Shown in pieces: positions 1 through 19,827 of a stretch of DNA of 64,000 nt (the first letter of the stretch is position 1; each line of letters starts with the position of its first letter). The stretch is from Gordius sp. MW1 (Eukaryota > Nematomorpha > Gordioida > Gordea > Gordiidae). The notes under the pieces were generated by a model. The model did no database searches, was not told the origin of the DNA, and was given only the letters and a program-made list of their open reading frames with translations. Location of the stretch: contig OZ038526.1 of NCBI GenBank assembly GCA_964036665.1, positions 19,468,001 through 19,532,000 of the forward strand, in the 5' to 3' direction. The translations under genes and the position numbers were made by a program.

Positions 1-157
1 TAATTTTCCCAACGACAAAGAAATGGAAAAAAAACTATAAAAAAACTAAGTGCTTAATAACGTTTTTATCTTAATAGCAATTATTATACTTTATTTATAT
101 ATACTGAAAAAAATTAAAATTTTGTAATATTTTACAAAATAAAGATTGTTTTCATAC

Positions 158-7160
<7,003 letters not shown>

Positions 7161-7554
7161 ATAAGTGGAATTTGAAATATAATCCTACGATAACATCATT
7201 TTTAAGTCCACAAGGATAATTATATATTCAACTGTGATGGTCCTATACACTTTTAACTCTAAAGCGTAATATTTCTTAAACCCTTAGTGTAGTGATATGC
7301 TATCATAAATTAGTTATTGTTAACGATATATATGATTATTATTACATATACACTTACGTAGGCATGTTATGTTTATGTGTTCTTTTTTTGTACTTTTTGA
7401 TTTGAAAAAGGATAAATTATTACAATTGCGATCTCTGTGGAGCCAGAAGCTAATATTATATTACCTGCATACAATATTGACTTAAATATTAATCCTATCA
7501 TTATCTTTGATAAAAAGTGAAGAAGTCAAGTTAGATACTTGTAAAATAATAGAT
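7161..7554. other. SPT16 upstream region
   Basis: AT-rich 394 bp between the SPT16 ATG and the first recognisable LTR-like repeat. It must hold the SPT16 promoter and 5' UTR unless these lie further out. I recognise no core promoter element and no gene. Confidence 0.4.
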
Positions 7555-7690
7555 TAATACATTGCATTTATATATACGTTTAAATTCGTTGTTCCTAGTG
7601 TACAATACACGTGATTTTATCATATGTTTTAAGTTTATCATATTTGCATAATAAAGCTTCAGCGCATCTCAGAGCAGTTAATAATACTAC
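7555..7690 (+). repeat. LTR-like repeat, 5' copy
   Basis: Shares GTGTACAATACACGTGATT and TTTAAGTTTATCATATTTGC with about 13040-13150, roughly 85-90% alike by eye. It precedes a possible primer-binding site (TTGGCGCGGTCG, about 7694-7706). Confidence 0.65.
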
Positions 7691-7856
7691 ATATATTGGC
7701 GCGGTCGTATCTTCTTTGGCCATGGACATCATTTCTAGTTACAATCCTTCAGATAAGATTGAATTTTACAATTTTACGATTGAAAATATTTTTAGGGCCA
7801 GGAATATTAAGAATTTAGATGGCAAGTCCACGACACTTATCTTGTCTTATATGGGC

Positions 7857-7982
7857 CAATGTCACATCCAGAAGATAAGAACTTTTATATACCCAAAGGA
7901 TAGTTCTAAACTAAAATATAATATGTCACATCCAGAAGATAAGAACTTTTATATACCCAAAGGATATTTCTAAACTAAAATA
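7857..7982. repeat. About 62-bp direct duplication
   Basis: The block beginning TGTCACATCCAGAAGATAAG occurs twice back to back, almost identical, within the gypsy fossil. Confidence 0.85.
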
Positions 7983-9894
7983 TATTGAATATATTCATAT
8001 CATCAAAAAGGTATTTACAGTAAAAAAGACCATTTTTCAAAATAGATTAATGTTTATTCGTTGCCTAAAAAATGAAGGAGAGTCGATACAAGATTATGCA
8101 ACTAAATTAGCAATTGCAGAGGACTGCAATTTTACGATACAACTAGATGAAAGGTTAAGAGACCAATTTCTGCATGGCATTCAATGTAAAACTTTTGAAA
8201 TTGAAGTTTGAACGAGATGGCCAAAGGCAGTTGATCCTGAAGGAAATACAATTACGTTTGATGATTTGTATAAAATTACTGAAGCAATGGAATTAGCAAG
8301 AAATGAAGTAGTAACTCATGAAATAAATATAGTATATCAAAAGTCTAAGCCAAAATTCAAACATTTCACCACAAAGAAATTTCTCCACCAAGGATCAACA
8401 TCTACTAAAAGATGTGAGAGTGCATGAAGTTAACAAGTGCCTAGCATTTTTTAAAGAATGCTACAAATGCCACAGAAGGGGACACTTTGCAAAATTTTGT
8501 CACACAGGATCTGTCAATATTATTAATACTTTACATGTAAAAAATTACACAAGTTTGGGGATGAAGACACCATATATGAAGGTTAGTATCAACCAAAAAA
8601 TGTGCAAGATGCTTTTCGACACCCAGGAAATTTATAATTTCATTCATAATCCAACTCTTGAAGAATGCCCTAAATTAAGATCTTTTGGAGATCATCCTAT
8701 ACCAATATTGGGAAAAACTAAAGTTAAAGTTCAACTAAGTAGAAATGGAATTAAAAAGTTTGGAGGAGGAAGACATTATTGAACGTGTGGACCCATCTAT
8801 AAGTGAAGTTAGTGGACACACCAACAGTAAATGTTATTAAATTAAATGGTTCTATTCGAATTTGTGGGGACTTCAGAGTTACTTTAAACTGTTATTTAAT
8901 TACAAAAATAGCAGGTGGTGAGAAATATACCGTGATAGATATGCGCGACGTGTACTTACAAATGGTGGTAGATGAAGAGAGTAGACATTTTTGAACAATT
9001 GCTACGCATGTTGGTCATTTTAGGTACAAACGTTTGCCATTTGGTCTAGTGACGGCACCAAATCTTTTTCAAAGATATATGTAAAACTTATTAGATGGAA
9101 TTCCGCAGAGTGGATTACTATTGGACGATATAATTGTTAAAGGTAGAAACCAAAATGATCACTAACAATTTAAATGCAGTTCTAATGAGGATGCAAAATG
9201 CCGGTTTGAAAGCGAAGAAGGAAAAAGTGAAATTTTTCCAAGATTCCATAATTTATTTGGGACACAAAATTGATTCAGCTGGTATTCACCCTACTGACGA
9301 ACGTGTAGAAGCTATAAGTAAATTTAAAGTACCATCTAACAAGAAAGAACTACGATCATTTTTGGGATTGGCGAATTATCAAGAACGTTTTATTCCTAGG
9401 TTACATGAAAAATGTGCACCCTTACATGCACTGACCAGTTTTTCCGTGATGTGGAAATGGACGGCTACAGATCAAACAATTTTTGACGACGTTGAGAAAT
9501 TGTTGTCATTAATACTTTAGTTACTTATATGCCTACGTTGCCACTAAACCTTGCAGTAGATGCATCGGAGACGGGGTTTGGTGCCGTTTTATCTTAGAAT
9601 CCTTCGGACGGTTCGGAGATCTCCAATCGCTTATGCATCCCGAACTTTAACAGTGCCGAAAAAAATATTCTACCATTGATCGTGAAGCTCGTACGATCAC
9701 TTACGGGGTTGAGAAGTTTTATCAATATCTTCGGGAAAGACAATTTACTTTAACAACCGATCACAAACCCTTGGAGCGGTTATTCGGATGTAATCGGGAT
9801 TTAATGGTAAATAATAGGCATATACATTGCCTTATTTTTAAATTCCTATCAATTTGACATCAAATATCGCATGGGTAAAAAATTGTGATATTTG

Positions 9895-10395
9895 GAAGGT
9901 TCGACTTTTATTGGTACACAAATAATATAAACTATATTGGCCGAATATGCGTTATAAAATAAACTAAAAAAATATCGATCGGATAACGATCTTCAGTATT
10001 GAATGTATATGTCGGACGATGGCCCGGAGTGAAATATTCGTGCAACCAATAGTCTAGGTAGATTGATGTATATGAACTATTGAATGGAGGACGTTTGATT
10101 TTTCGACCGATTACTAGTAGAGAGAAAAATATATAATTAAATGCAGTGTCAAATTCCAGCCTTATAAACCCTATCGCTGCACTTCTCAATTTGCATGAGG
10201 GATGCCGACAGTTGGGTGTACTGCACATCTCAATGAGGAATGCCTTCTAGTTCTACATATTGGTCTGCTTCAAATTAGTGCCTTAAACAACCCATTAATT
10301 ATGAATCTCCCTAGACGATAACTAGTTTCTCACGCTTAATTATGACTCTCCAACAGACGATAACTAGTTTCTCACGCTTAATTAAATTACTGTCA
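9895..10395. other. About 500-bp insert within the gypsy pol region
   Basis: RNase H-like sequence stops near 9895 and resumes near 10395. The intervening DNA has no relation to pol that I can see. Near its right end, ACGATAACTAGTTTCTCACG occurs twice about 44 bp apart (10314-10382). Source unknown. Confidence 0.5.
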
Positions 10396-12199
10396 AATCC
10401 TAATCTACAACAAGAATCAATGTGCTGATGCTTTATCCCGTTTAACGATACATGATAGTGACGAAGAATCGACGAACTACATCAATAATTTGGGTTTATT
10501 AATGTTGGATGATTTGACATTAAATAAGGAGATGTTACAGAATGCAAGACGGATACTGGGTGTCGAGAACTAATTCGCGCTATTGAAAGGAATTGACGAA
10601 TAGATGAGTCAAAATTTCATATAGATTTGAAGCGTATTGAAAAAATTTCTTATCAAGATGGCCTTTTATTTTTGGGAAATCGTTTAATAATCCAGAAAGC
10701 CTACAAAGACTTGTGTTAAAGATTTTACACCAAGGTCATCCGGGCACAACGGGAATGCGTAATATTTCACGGTATTACGTTTACAGGCCTACGATGGATC
10801 GTGACATAGATTTATATGTTAAAGGCTGTGACGGATGTCAAGAGTTGAGACCAATAGAAAACCAGTACCTTTGCATCCATGGATGACTGATCGAGTATCG
10901 GAGCGCGTTCATATCAATAAGCAGTGCCCGTTGAAGGCAGATGGTGGCTAGTTTTAATTGACTCTCTATCGAAATGGGTTGAATTATCGCCCTGAAATCA
11001 ACAACATCACCCGTTATAATTAACCATTTACGCAATTGGTTTTGTCGTTTGGGATACCAAATCAGATAGTGTCCGATAACGGACCACAATTCGCCGGAAA
11101 TGAATTCCATAAATTCTGTCTTCAGAATAATATTAAACATATAGGGTCTACTCCCTATCAATCTAAAACTAATGGGCTAGCTGAAAGAATTATAAGTTAT
11201 TTAAAAAGTAGATATTGGGCAGTAAGAAAGGAGATGTTAGACAAAGAATTATGCCTTCAGCAAGTTCTTATGGGTTATCGGAATTCGCCTAAAGCGATTA
11301 CTGGAAAGCACCTGCAGAAATGTTTATTGGGAGAAGGACAAACGGCTATCGATTTGATCAAGATTGACCCAAGGAGGAAAATGAAGGAAAACGTGTGGAA
11401 ACAAAGACTGTATCACGATCGCAAGACGAATTTTAGATAATTTACCGTTGGGGATCCAGTGTAAATTCTAAATGAAACAAAATCAGGTTGGCATAAAGGA
11501 GTGATCGTTGAACGGAAAAGCCATTATTCTTATAATATCCGCACAAATGAGGGAATACAAAGAAAACATGCCGACCAGTTAAAATTTAGACTACGTTCCG
11601 AGTTTATGCCAAATGTAGAGACACCGATGAAAGCGAATCTTGAACCAATATTGATATAGCTGAAAATCCAACTATTATAAGACGGTCTACAAGAATTTCG
11701 AAGGAACCTGTGCGTTCATGATGAGTTCAATTATTAAAATAGGGAGAAATGTAATTGAAGGAAAAATATAATTTAAAAAAAAACAAGAATGATTATTATT
11801 ACGTTACGTTAATGTTGCGTTACTATTTCTATCATTTATTTAGGAATACTCATTTGATCTTACCTTAATTTCTATTAAGGATATTTAATTACATGATTTC
11901 GATAATGTTCATAAGTATAGGAAGTGTCCCAACATCTTCGCGCGAAGAAACGACGAAATATATATAATCCGCGCGATGAAAACGCGAATGATAATTAAGT
12001 TATCTGGTTCTAATACGAACAAAAAAGAGATTAAAAACTTCTGTAAGATCATCCACGCATGACCTGAACTGCCAGGGAATTAGTACTAAGCGTATAATAA
12101 CGCTAGGAGGGAGAGAGAGGTGGGGGGGGGGACGCGTATACATAATAAGTATCTAACGAATCGATATAAGGGGTGGAAGGGTAGAGACGTACAATATAC

Positions 12200-13000
12200 T
12201 AGAGTCCTGCATGGGCCAGTAAACCCATCAACCCGCCCAGCCCAGCCCATGATGGGTTGGGCTGGGCTGTGTCGAGGAAAATAACTATTTTAATGGGCTG
12301 GGCTGGGTTAAGTAAATAATATATTTTAATGGGCTGGGTTGGGCCTAAATAAATTGATGGGCTGGGCTGAGAATTGTTGAATAATAAAAATTTAATTTTA
12401 AAATTAATATATTAATTTAAATTCTAATTAAGTTTTGCAATTCTAAATTTTAGTTAACATTCGCCGCTTCGCATTTTACTAATTTATTTTATTCTGTTAA
12501 CATGTTAAAACCGCCAACTTTTAAATATATTGATAACGACAATGATAAAAGCACCTCAAATATATGGAAAGTTTTTATGTTGGAAGTAGGAGATAACAAC
12601 AAACCAACAGGAAAAGTTAAATGCAGGCTCTGTAATGCTATCTATAGTCATAACGTCAAAATAGGTAAAACAAGATTGACTATTAAATCAAATATCTATT
12701 TTAATATAAACTTTTTTAGGTACAAGTCATTTAAAGAGGCATGCTTGTGCTAAAAATAAGGAAGAAAGAATTGACAATAATATACTTGAATCATGTATCC
12801 AAAGGCTCCCATCAAAAAAGATGAGGCAAGATACTATTAAAGAACTTATATCATATTTCTGCCATGATATGAGGTCGTTTGAATCAATTAATGGTGAATA
12901 TATTTATTTATATATTGTAAAGTGTGAATTAAATTTAGGAAGAAAAAATATTTAAGATGGGCTGGGTTTTGTTAGGCATGGGTTGGGATGCAGGACTCTA
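12200..13000 (+). mobile_element. Non-autonomous hAT element carrying a BED zinc finger
   Basis: Inverted ends TAGAGTCCTGCATGGGCC and its counterpart GGGATGCAGGACTCTA are flanked by a perfect 8-bp duplication, CAATATAC (12192-12199 and 13001-13008), as in hAT transposons. Ends are full of GGGCTGG repeats. The interior keeps only the N-terminal transposase exons. It sits in the 3' LTR region of the gypsy fossil, so it is younger than that element. Confidence 0.9.
12502..12893 (+). CDS. BED-type zinc-finger N-terminus of a hAT transposase (2 exons)
   Basis: Exons 12502-12664 and 12720-12893, split by a 55-bp GT-AG intron that keeps frame. The first exon carries SNIWKVFMLE and VKCRLCNAIYSH; the second continues TSHLKRHACAKNKEER. 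Together this gives the C-x2-C ... H-x4-H layout of a BED finger, the DNA-binding domain of hAT transposases. No catalytic or hATC dimerisation domain follows within the element, so it can bind DNA at most. Open throughout; a possible donor follows 12893. Confidence 0.75.
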
Positions 13001-13009
13001 CAATATACT

Positions 13010-13920
13010 ACGTGAGGTGGTACACAAACCACGACAGTAATATAATTGATTAATACATTGTATTTATATATACGTTTAAGTTCGTAATTCTAGTGTACAA
13101 TACACGTGATTGTAATAATATGTTTTAAGTTTATCATATTTGCATAATAAATCAGCGCATTTCAGAGTTACTCTAAGAACTATTCAAATTTTTGCATATT
13201 TCGACCAATGATATATCACTTCGAGGTTTTTACACCTGAAGGATATTAAAAGTTTGAGTACTGATTGATGTTATAAAAAAGATTTTTAAATGGAAATCTA
13301 CAATTTTTCAATGAAGATACAATTCTTTAGTTTAAAGCTGGACGATAAAACCATACAAACTAATAATTTTACCCATCTATTAGATAAAACATTTAGAGAT
13401 CAGTTCCTTCATGGATTTAATAACCTTACTTTAGACCTTGAGGTAAGAACACGTCGGCCAGAAGCAGTCAATCAACGTGGAGAGGTCATCACGTTAGAAG
13501 ATATTTATAAAAATTTCATGCATGAAATTTGCAAACAACGACTTATTTCCACCAATAGATATCGACAAATTGCAGAGCTCGAGTAGAAACAAATCAAATA
13601 AAATATTTGTGAACTAAAATTAGCCAACAAATATTAAAAATATAAGATTGATTAGATTGCACAATATGTGGACAAACCCACCTTTTGAATAGATGCTTTG
13701 GATTCCATAAAATCTGCTACAGGTGTGACAAAAGGAGACATTTCTCTAAATTATGTCAGCAGAAATATGATGTTAATCAACCTATTAACACTGTACACCT
13801 AAATAAAAACTGTGACAATAAACAACCCTAAATCAAAGTAAGGATTAATGAAATAGAAATTGTTATGCTTTTGGACACTGGTGCCAATGTATCCTTAATA
13901 AATTAAATTTACAAAATGCT
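13010..13920 (+). mobile_element. Fossil Ty3/gypsy copy 2, gag and start of protease
   Basis: Immediately downstream of the LTR-like repeat at 13020-13165 lies a second gag region (13290-13586) of the same family as copy 1, then a zinc-knuckle region (about 13660-13760) and the beginning of a protease region (about 13860). The rest is missing; a foldback repeat follows. Broken, a few disruptions, truncated on the right. Confidence 0.7.
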
Positions 13921-13964
13921 GTTTAAGCCAACTAACCAAACCAAAAGGTTAATAATATTATCCA

Positions 13965-14148
13965 CCCAAAGCTACACGCCAAAGGTCGCCCAAAGAAATT
14001 CACCCAAAACGCTTTGGGTGTTTTTACAAAAACGCCAAAGCCCTCCCAAGGAATTTAACCTAACACTAAATAGGCTGGGTGAATAAACGCCTACAACTAA
14101 GCTTAGCAATACGCTGGTAAAAACAGCCAGCCGTTTTTACAACACTAG
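13965..14148. repeat. Divergent foldback MITE
   Basis: Right end CCGTTTTTACAACACTAG is the standard end of the family. The interior instead uses CACCCAAA/TTTGGGTG and ACGCCAAAG words. It lies at the truncated end of gypsy copy 2. Confidence 0.5.
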
Positions 14149-14160
14149 TCCATATTTAAA

Positions 14161-15814
14161 AAATGTATTGCCTGTGATTAGAACTGTTGAAATTACTTTT
14201 CCACAGGAACCAGTTAGTTTACAGGTACTTTCAAAATATGTGTCATTGTTTATGATATATGCTAAAAATATATTACATTACTGAGCAGGCCTAGAGCCAT
14301 GGATCGAAATTGTATTAAATTTTGCAATTTCTTTGGTGATTTTCTGCTTAATATAGGATTCTTTGGGGTCGTGTCTTGTTGAGGTAATAAATTATGATAA
14401 TTGTTTAAGGAATTGGCTACCCTCGGCCTAGATTACCGAGAGTTGCGGCCACTACATGGACTAAAAGGAGATTGTTGAGTTATTTATATTTTTTCACGAA
14501 GAATACATGAGGTCGGGGGTAGGGCTGTTAGATCCGGCATTAAGCCGGGAACCCAGGGGATGATAGTTACGCCGTCGGGATTGCGAAACAAACCGAGATT
14601 AGTTAAAAAAAATTGAGTTGCCTTGCAGTGATTAAGCAATTCACTGGAAAAACACTTATCTCTAAGCTTTACCTATTGCGCAATTAATCAAATCTAATTG
14701 TTGGGGATAGACGTGCACTCACAACCAATCCCACGTCATTTATAAAATTATAATTTTATATTAATCAATCTATTTGTTATTTTTTAATTATTGTTTACAA
14801 TGTATCTTTTACCTTAAACCATAATTATGCAACTGGAATATATTGCAATCGAAAATATTAAAATAATAATGATACATCAAAAGTATCAATATTTGCTTTC
14901 ATGAGGGTAGCCGGAGGGGGGGGGGGGCAGGGAGGAGTAGCTGCCCACCTATAAATCCAAAAATTTACCTATGTCTTTAAAATTTATGGCTAAAATTTCA
15001 AAAAATGTTCATTTCGCCCGTCCCTAATATTGATTCTCTCTAATTCCAATGCTGGCTAAGGCCCTGTTTGCTCTAAAATTTTATTTTATTATTTTATGAA
15101 AGCAAGTAAAATGATATGTTAAATACAATAAACTTTCTTAAAAAACATTACAGTAGCAAGTCAGAAATCTTTCTTTGGAATTTGAGTTTTATTTGACAAA
15201 TCCTAAAATTTTTATTAAAAATTGAGTTAAATTAGCAGAGTTATAATTTTTCTTTGCTTCTTTAATAGATGATTGATTATGATATTAAAATATTTAAATT
15301 CAAAAATTTTTAAATTAGCATTCTGCTTAGGTATGTCCAATAACGTTTAAAACATAAATATAATTTACAAATAGTTTATATTTTACTCTATCACGTACAA
15401 CTTTAAAATGTTGAAAATACTAAATACCATACTCAATATTTTGTGTATTATAAAAAATTAAAAATGTTAACTCAATATTTTCGTCACAGTTATAAATTAG
15501 TAATAGCGAATGATAACAACTGCTATATTATTAACCTACTTTTAATTATATACAAATATTTTCTAACCCTCCTTATCATATAATTATTTTAAAATAATTG
15601 AGTTATATGCTATAGTGCAATTTATTATAGATCTCTGTAAAATTAATCTTATACTGCTAATATACATTTTGAATAGTATTAGTACAATTTGGACAGGAGG
15701 GAGGGAGGGAAAAAACGGACGGACAAACAAAAGCGATCCCATAAAATGCATAGCAATTATTATACATATGCATATAATAGTAATGGTGCTTATATTTTTA
15801 AATATATTTTAAAC
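14161..15814. other. Intergenic stretch without recognisable genes
   Basis: 14430-14620 is unusually GC-rich (AGTTGCGGCC, CATTAAGCCGGGAACCC) and unidentified. 14897-15010 resembles a degraded GGCGTAGCCA MITE with a G-tract (about 14918-14929). 15690-15770 holds GACGGACAAACAAAAGCGA, shared with the TATAAGTTTCCAC repeat family. The rest is plain AT-rich sequence. Confidence 0.5.
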
Positions 15815-15981
15815 CATGGGCGTAGCCAATATTGGAATTAGATGGAGGCAATAATGATTTAAGGCGGGGAAAAATGTTCATTTTTAAAATTTTGGCCATG
15901 ATGTTAATAAATTTTAACAAATTTTTGTGATTTAGAGAGGAGCAGCCCCCTTTCCCTGCCCCCCCCTTGGCTACGCCCAGG
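15815..15981. mobile_element. MITE of the GGCGTAGCCA family
   Basis: Inverted ends TGGGCGTAGCCA and TTGGCTACGCCCA are flanked by TTTTAAAC on both sides (15807-15814, 15982-15989). The 8-bp duplication places it with hAT-type elements. 167 bp, no coding capacity. Confidence 0.85.
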
Positions 15982-16105
15982 TTTTAAACACTACTTAATA
16001 ATATTAAATGTGTCATAATTGTGAATTCTCATTGTTCATGCTTAGTAATTTTTACGGGTTTTTTGGCGCAGGCTAAACATTCTAAATTCCTATTCATATT
16101 GCGTA

Positions 16106-16961
16106 TAGAGGTGTGCACGGATCAAATTTTTTTGATCCGATCCGATCCGAGGTGTTTTTGAAAAATTTTATATCCATCCGATCCGATCCGAGTTTTTTAA
16201 AATCGAAATCCGATCCGATCCGAGTTTCTTAAAATCTAAATACGATCCGATCCGATCCGAAATTTATAAATTAAAATTTTACGAACAGAACTTTTTATTG
16301 ATGATTAAATTCAAAATACATAAAAATAAGTTAAAGCAATTTTAATAGACCTGAAGTAAATATAAATTTTATTCGACTAATTCCATATTATCATATAAAA
16401 ATAATAAAAAATCTAAATTTTCTGGTTCGGGGAAAGGAGCTACGCGTCTGCTTTAAGGAAAGGGGAGATTGTGATTGATAATTTTCGGAGTTGAGCAGTT
16501 ACATTTTTAATTTATATGTTTTATGTAAATTATAATTATTCAATCAATTACATTAGCTATTTATAAATTAAATTAATATAAAAAAAAATGCGTGTGCTAA
16601 AAAGGAAACGGGAGATGCTGGTTTATCATCGACACTAGCTCCTTTCTCGCCAAACAAGAAAGTCTAGCTAGGGAAAAAATGCTAGGAAAATACAAGGTGA
16701 TAGGTGGTATTGGGCATCAAAAATGGTAAATTAAAAAGAGAATGCAAATATAATTATGAAAAGGTATACTAAAAATTATTAACTTAATTATTATTGTTTA
16801 TTTTAAATTTGGAAATCCGATCCGATCCGACTAAAATAAAATGTTGATCCGATCCGATCCGACTTCCAAAATTAAAATGTTGATCCGATCCGTTCGAATC
16901 CGAGTTTGGACGGATCGGATCGGATCGGATGTCGGATCGGATTGATCCGTGCACACCTCTA
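16106..16961. mobile_element. Internally deleted hAT element, TAGAGGTGTGCACGGATC family (copy 1)
   Basis: TIRs TAGAGGTGTGCACGGATC / GATCCGTGCACACCTCTA are flanked by a perfect 8-bp duplication ATTGCGTA (16098-16105, 16962-16969). Subterminal GGATC/GATCC repeats are dense at both ends. The interior matches, in reverse, the larger copy at 45687-48939, including the end of its hATC coding region (about 16375-16430), but lacks the catalytic part. It is inserted in the left inverted repeat of the DUF4371 transposon. Confidence 0.92.
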
Positions 16962-17739
16962 ATTGCGTATCGTAAAAACGCGTTACTTAAATGTTCTCTT
17001 ACCGAGCGAAAGAAAACAACGCTTACGCGTTCGTTAATTATTGCTTTTTTGTTTACAAATAAACAGCAGTGCGCCATTTTTACATTTTACTCCCATATAA
17101 TTATTTCTTGACAATTTCTATTAATATTATTTAGTCATAACTCTTGGTGAAAAAATATATATATAATATTTTTTTTCTATAAATAAATATTTTAATTTTA
17201 CTTCCATATTATTATTTTTTGCTAATTTAAATTCAATTTATATTAATCTTTTTTAAAATAATTTTTTTTACACAGAGAGTAGGCCCATATCTAAAAGCAA
17301 CATACAATCCTCCATGAAATTTATTAAAATTATGCGCAAGTCTATTAATTTTAAATTAAATCTATGAATTAGATCCTCTTCCTAAAAAAGAGACAGCTTC
17401 GGAGGATCCTTTATCATTTTTTCTTTAGTTTAATATCCCAAAAAGAATAGATAAATATTGAATGTCCAGACTTAAACCATTAATATTTTATAATAGTATT
17501 AGATTCTGATTGTTTTTAACTTAATATTTGATATTATCAACATTTTTCCATAATTTAGCATGGTTAATATATTAAACATTGTATATAGACGAAAAACAGA
17601 CATATAATAATTAAAACTGTAAAACTCATAGGCCCTCAGAAGGGGGTAGAAAAAAAGAAATTCTAACCCCTTGGCAAAAATTAATAATTTTTTTATTAAA
17701 AAATAACATATTTTTAGATTAAAAAACTTAAGTTCCATC

Positions 17740-19827
17740 ACTCTTGGTTCCAGAAATGGAGCTGGCTTGCATATTCCCCTAAGGAAAATGGAGCTTATTG
17801 CAAAACATTCGTGTTTTTTGGTCCAAAATTTGGTGGAAAGGGACAGCAGAAGTTAAAGGCTCTAGTTTCTGAACCATTTCAAAGATGGAAGGATGCTTCT
17901 ACAAATTTTAACTCCCACCAAAAAATATCATATTAATTCACTGGAAATAATTTTGTTATTAAAAAAAATTAGAGAGGGGAAAAAACTCTGCATCAGCAAC
18001 CCAAAGAAAAATCAAAGCCCAAGATAATCGAATAAAAATTTTTCCGATTATAGATACAATATTAACCTTAGGTATCCAAGGATTATCATTAAGAGGCCAT
18101 AAAGATTGTGGGCCTATCAACTTGGAGTTCAAGATAACAATGATGGTAATTTTAGGGCTCTTCTAACATACCGTTCTACTGGTGATCAGACACATTCAGA
18201 TTATTTACAAAATTCTTCCAAAAATGCCCACTATCTAAGCTCTCAATTTCAAATGAGGTAATTACAATTTGCAATGATTTCATTTCGCAAAAAATAGTCA
18301 CCAATATTAACAAATCCCCATTTTTCACTGTTCTATGTGACGAATCGACTGATATAACCGGAGTGAAACAAATGTCTTAGTGTACACGGTATCTAGATAC
18401 TGTCACCGTGACAATTAAAGAAGATTTTCTTCAATTTGTGCCGGTTCATGACACAACCGGAAAAGGATTAGCGGATGTTATTATTAGTAGTCTAAAAAAG
18501 CTAAATATTAATATCAATTTGTTAAGAGGCCAAGGTTATGATGGAGCCCCAATATGTGCGGAAAATTAAATGGTGTCCAGGCCATTATTATAAAAGTATA
18601 CCCAACGGCATTGTATGTCCCCTGTGCCTCCCATTGATTAAACTTGCCTTTCAGATACATCGGCACTTCCTACCATGCATGGGTATTAATTAAACGTTAT
18701 ATTATGATAATTTTTTTAAATAAGTGTTGTTTCTAAAGTTTATGATATGTTTAAATACTCCACGGCAAGATGTTTTATTAGAAGTCTTGTCAAAAATGGA
18801 CAATAAACCGGTAATGGAAAAATTAAAACAAGTGTGTGTGACCCGTTGGTCATCACGGCACGAAGCTGTTGCCACGCATATACAACTTCAAGATGCGATT
18901 TATCCTGCTTTAGAAAAAGTTTCTACCTGGTATGATCGCAATGCCGCAACAGAGGAGGCAACTTTGCTGTATTCTTTGCGGCAATCGGACTATATAATAT
19001 CGCTATTATGTCTTCATAAACTCAGTTACATCATTTATTTACAGGCAATTGCAAAAAAAAGTTTAGACCTACAGCAGGTCACCGAGTTGGCCCAAAACAT
19101 TGTTGATCAGATGAAATTGTTGAGAAATAATGTTGATAAAGAATTTCATCAAATTTTTTTAATGGCCGAAGCTAAGGCAAACTTATACCAGTTTATCTTG
19201 TCAGATGGGCTAGAAAACAAACTTTCCGAAGTAATATTCCAACAGACTCCCTTGAGGAATATTATAAAATCACAATTTTTATACCATTACTTGATTCTTT
19301 TATTGTTCAACTCAATGAAAGGTTTTTAGGCAAGAAGAAAATTATTGCAAATTTTCAAGTTTTGTTTCCTCAAAATTCGAATGTTAAATCACTTAGTGGA
19401 TTTTTACTTTAATGACTTGAATGGTACAAAAGTTGACGTTAAAACAGATTTTGATTGGTATATGTCGTTGTCTCAGATGCCAGAAGAATTGCGTCCCAAG
19501 AATGCTATGGATGCTTTACTAAATCACAAAACCAAATTACAATGCTTACCTAACCTTACAACTTTATTTTATTTATTAGCTTGCCTCCCCATTACTACTT
19601 GCACAAATGAGAGAAGTTTCTCAGCTTTGAGAAGCCCTACGACCTACTTACGGAATACCATGCCAAACAATAGATTCAATGGTTTGGCGCTTTTAACGAT
19701 TCATCGGGAGTTAGCCCCAACTCCAGATGAAATTCTTGATGTCTTATCTTTTGGTAAAAGAAAATTAAAAAGTGTTTTATGGCGACTATTTTTATACACC
19801 GCTTTTGTATTTATATTATTGAAATAA
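17740..19827 (+). pseudogene. ZMYM1-like hAT transposase (TTF finger, DUF4371, hATC), decayed
   Basis: About 17746-17935 reads as a TTF-type zinc-finger region (motifs GGKGQQKLKALV, SFNSHQK-like). About 18035-18560 is DUF4371 (LRGHKDCGPINLE, FFTVLCDESTDITGVKQ), spread over more than one frame. 18724-19329 is an open stretch with VTRWSSRHEAV. 19345-19827 ends in the hATC dimerisation domain (LACLPITTCTNERSFSALR). At least three frame breaks or stops separate these blocks, so no intact enzyme is encoded. Domain order is that of the ZMYM1-like transposases that are common in arthropod genomes. Confidence 0.85.

Larger units (their letters stand above)
7555..13170 (+). mobile_element. Fossil Ty3/gypsy LTR retrotransposon, copy 1
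   Basis: Order of parts on the plus strand matches Ty3/gypsy: gag-like region (about 7980-8450), nucleocapsid zinc knuckle (8459-8500), protease region, reverse transcriptase (about 8790-9500), RNase H (about 9540-9860 with its tail near 10400), integrase (about 10700-11450) and a 3' region. Repeats at 7555-7690 and about 13020-13165 mark the 3' parts of its two LTRs; the outer LTR limits are unclear. It is broken, with on the order of a dozen or more disruptions, so it is an old copy. It contains an unexplained insert (9895-10395) and a nested hAT element (12200-13000). Confidence 0.8.

Noticed and set aside
14430-14620. GC-rich block considered as tRNA, SINE head or rRNA fragment
   Set aside because: No cloverleaf, no clear A/B boxes, and no rRNA core sequence recognised.
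16784-17077. 97-codon minus-strand ORF with repeated GSD/SDP words
   Set aside because: Produced by the GGATC subterminal repeats of hAT copy 1.
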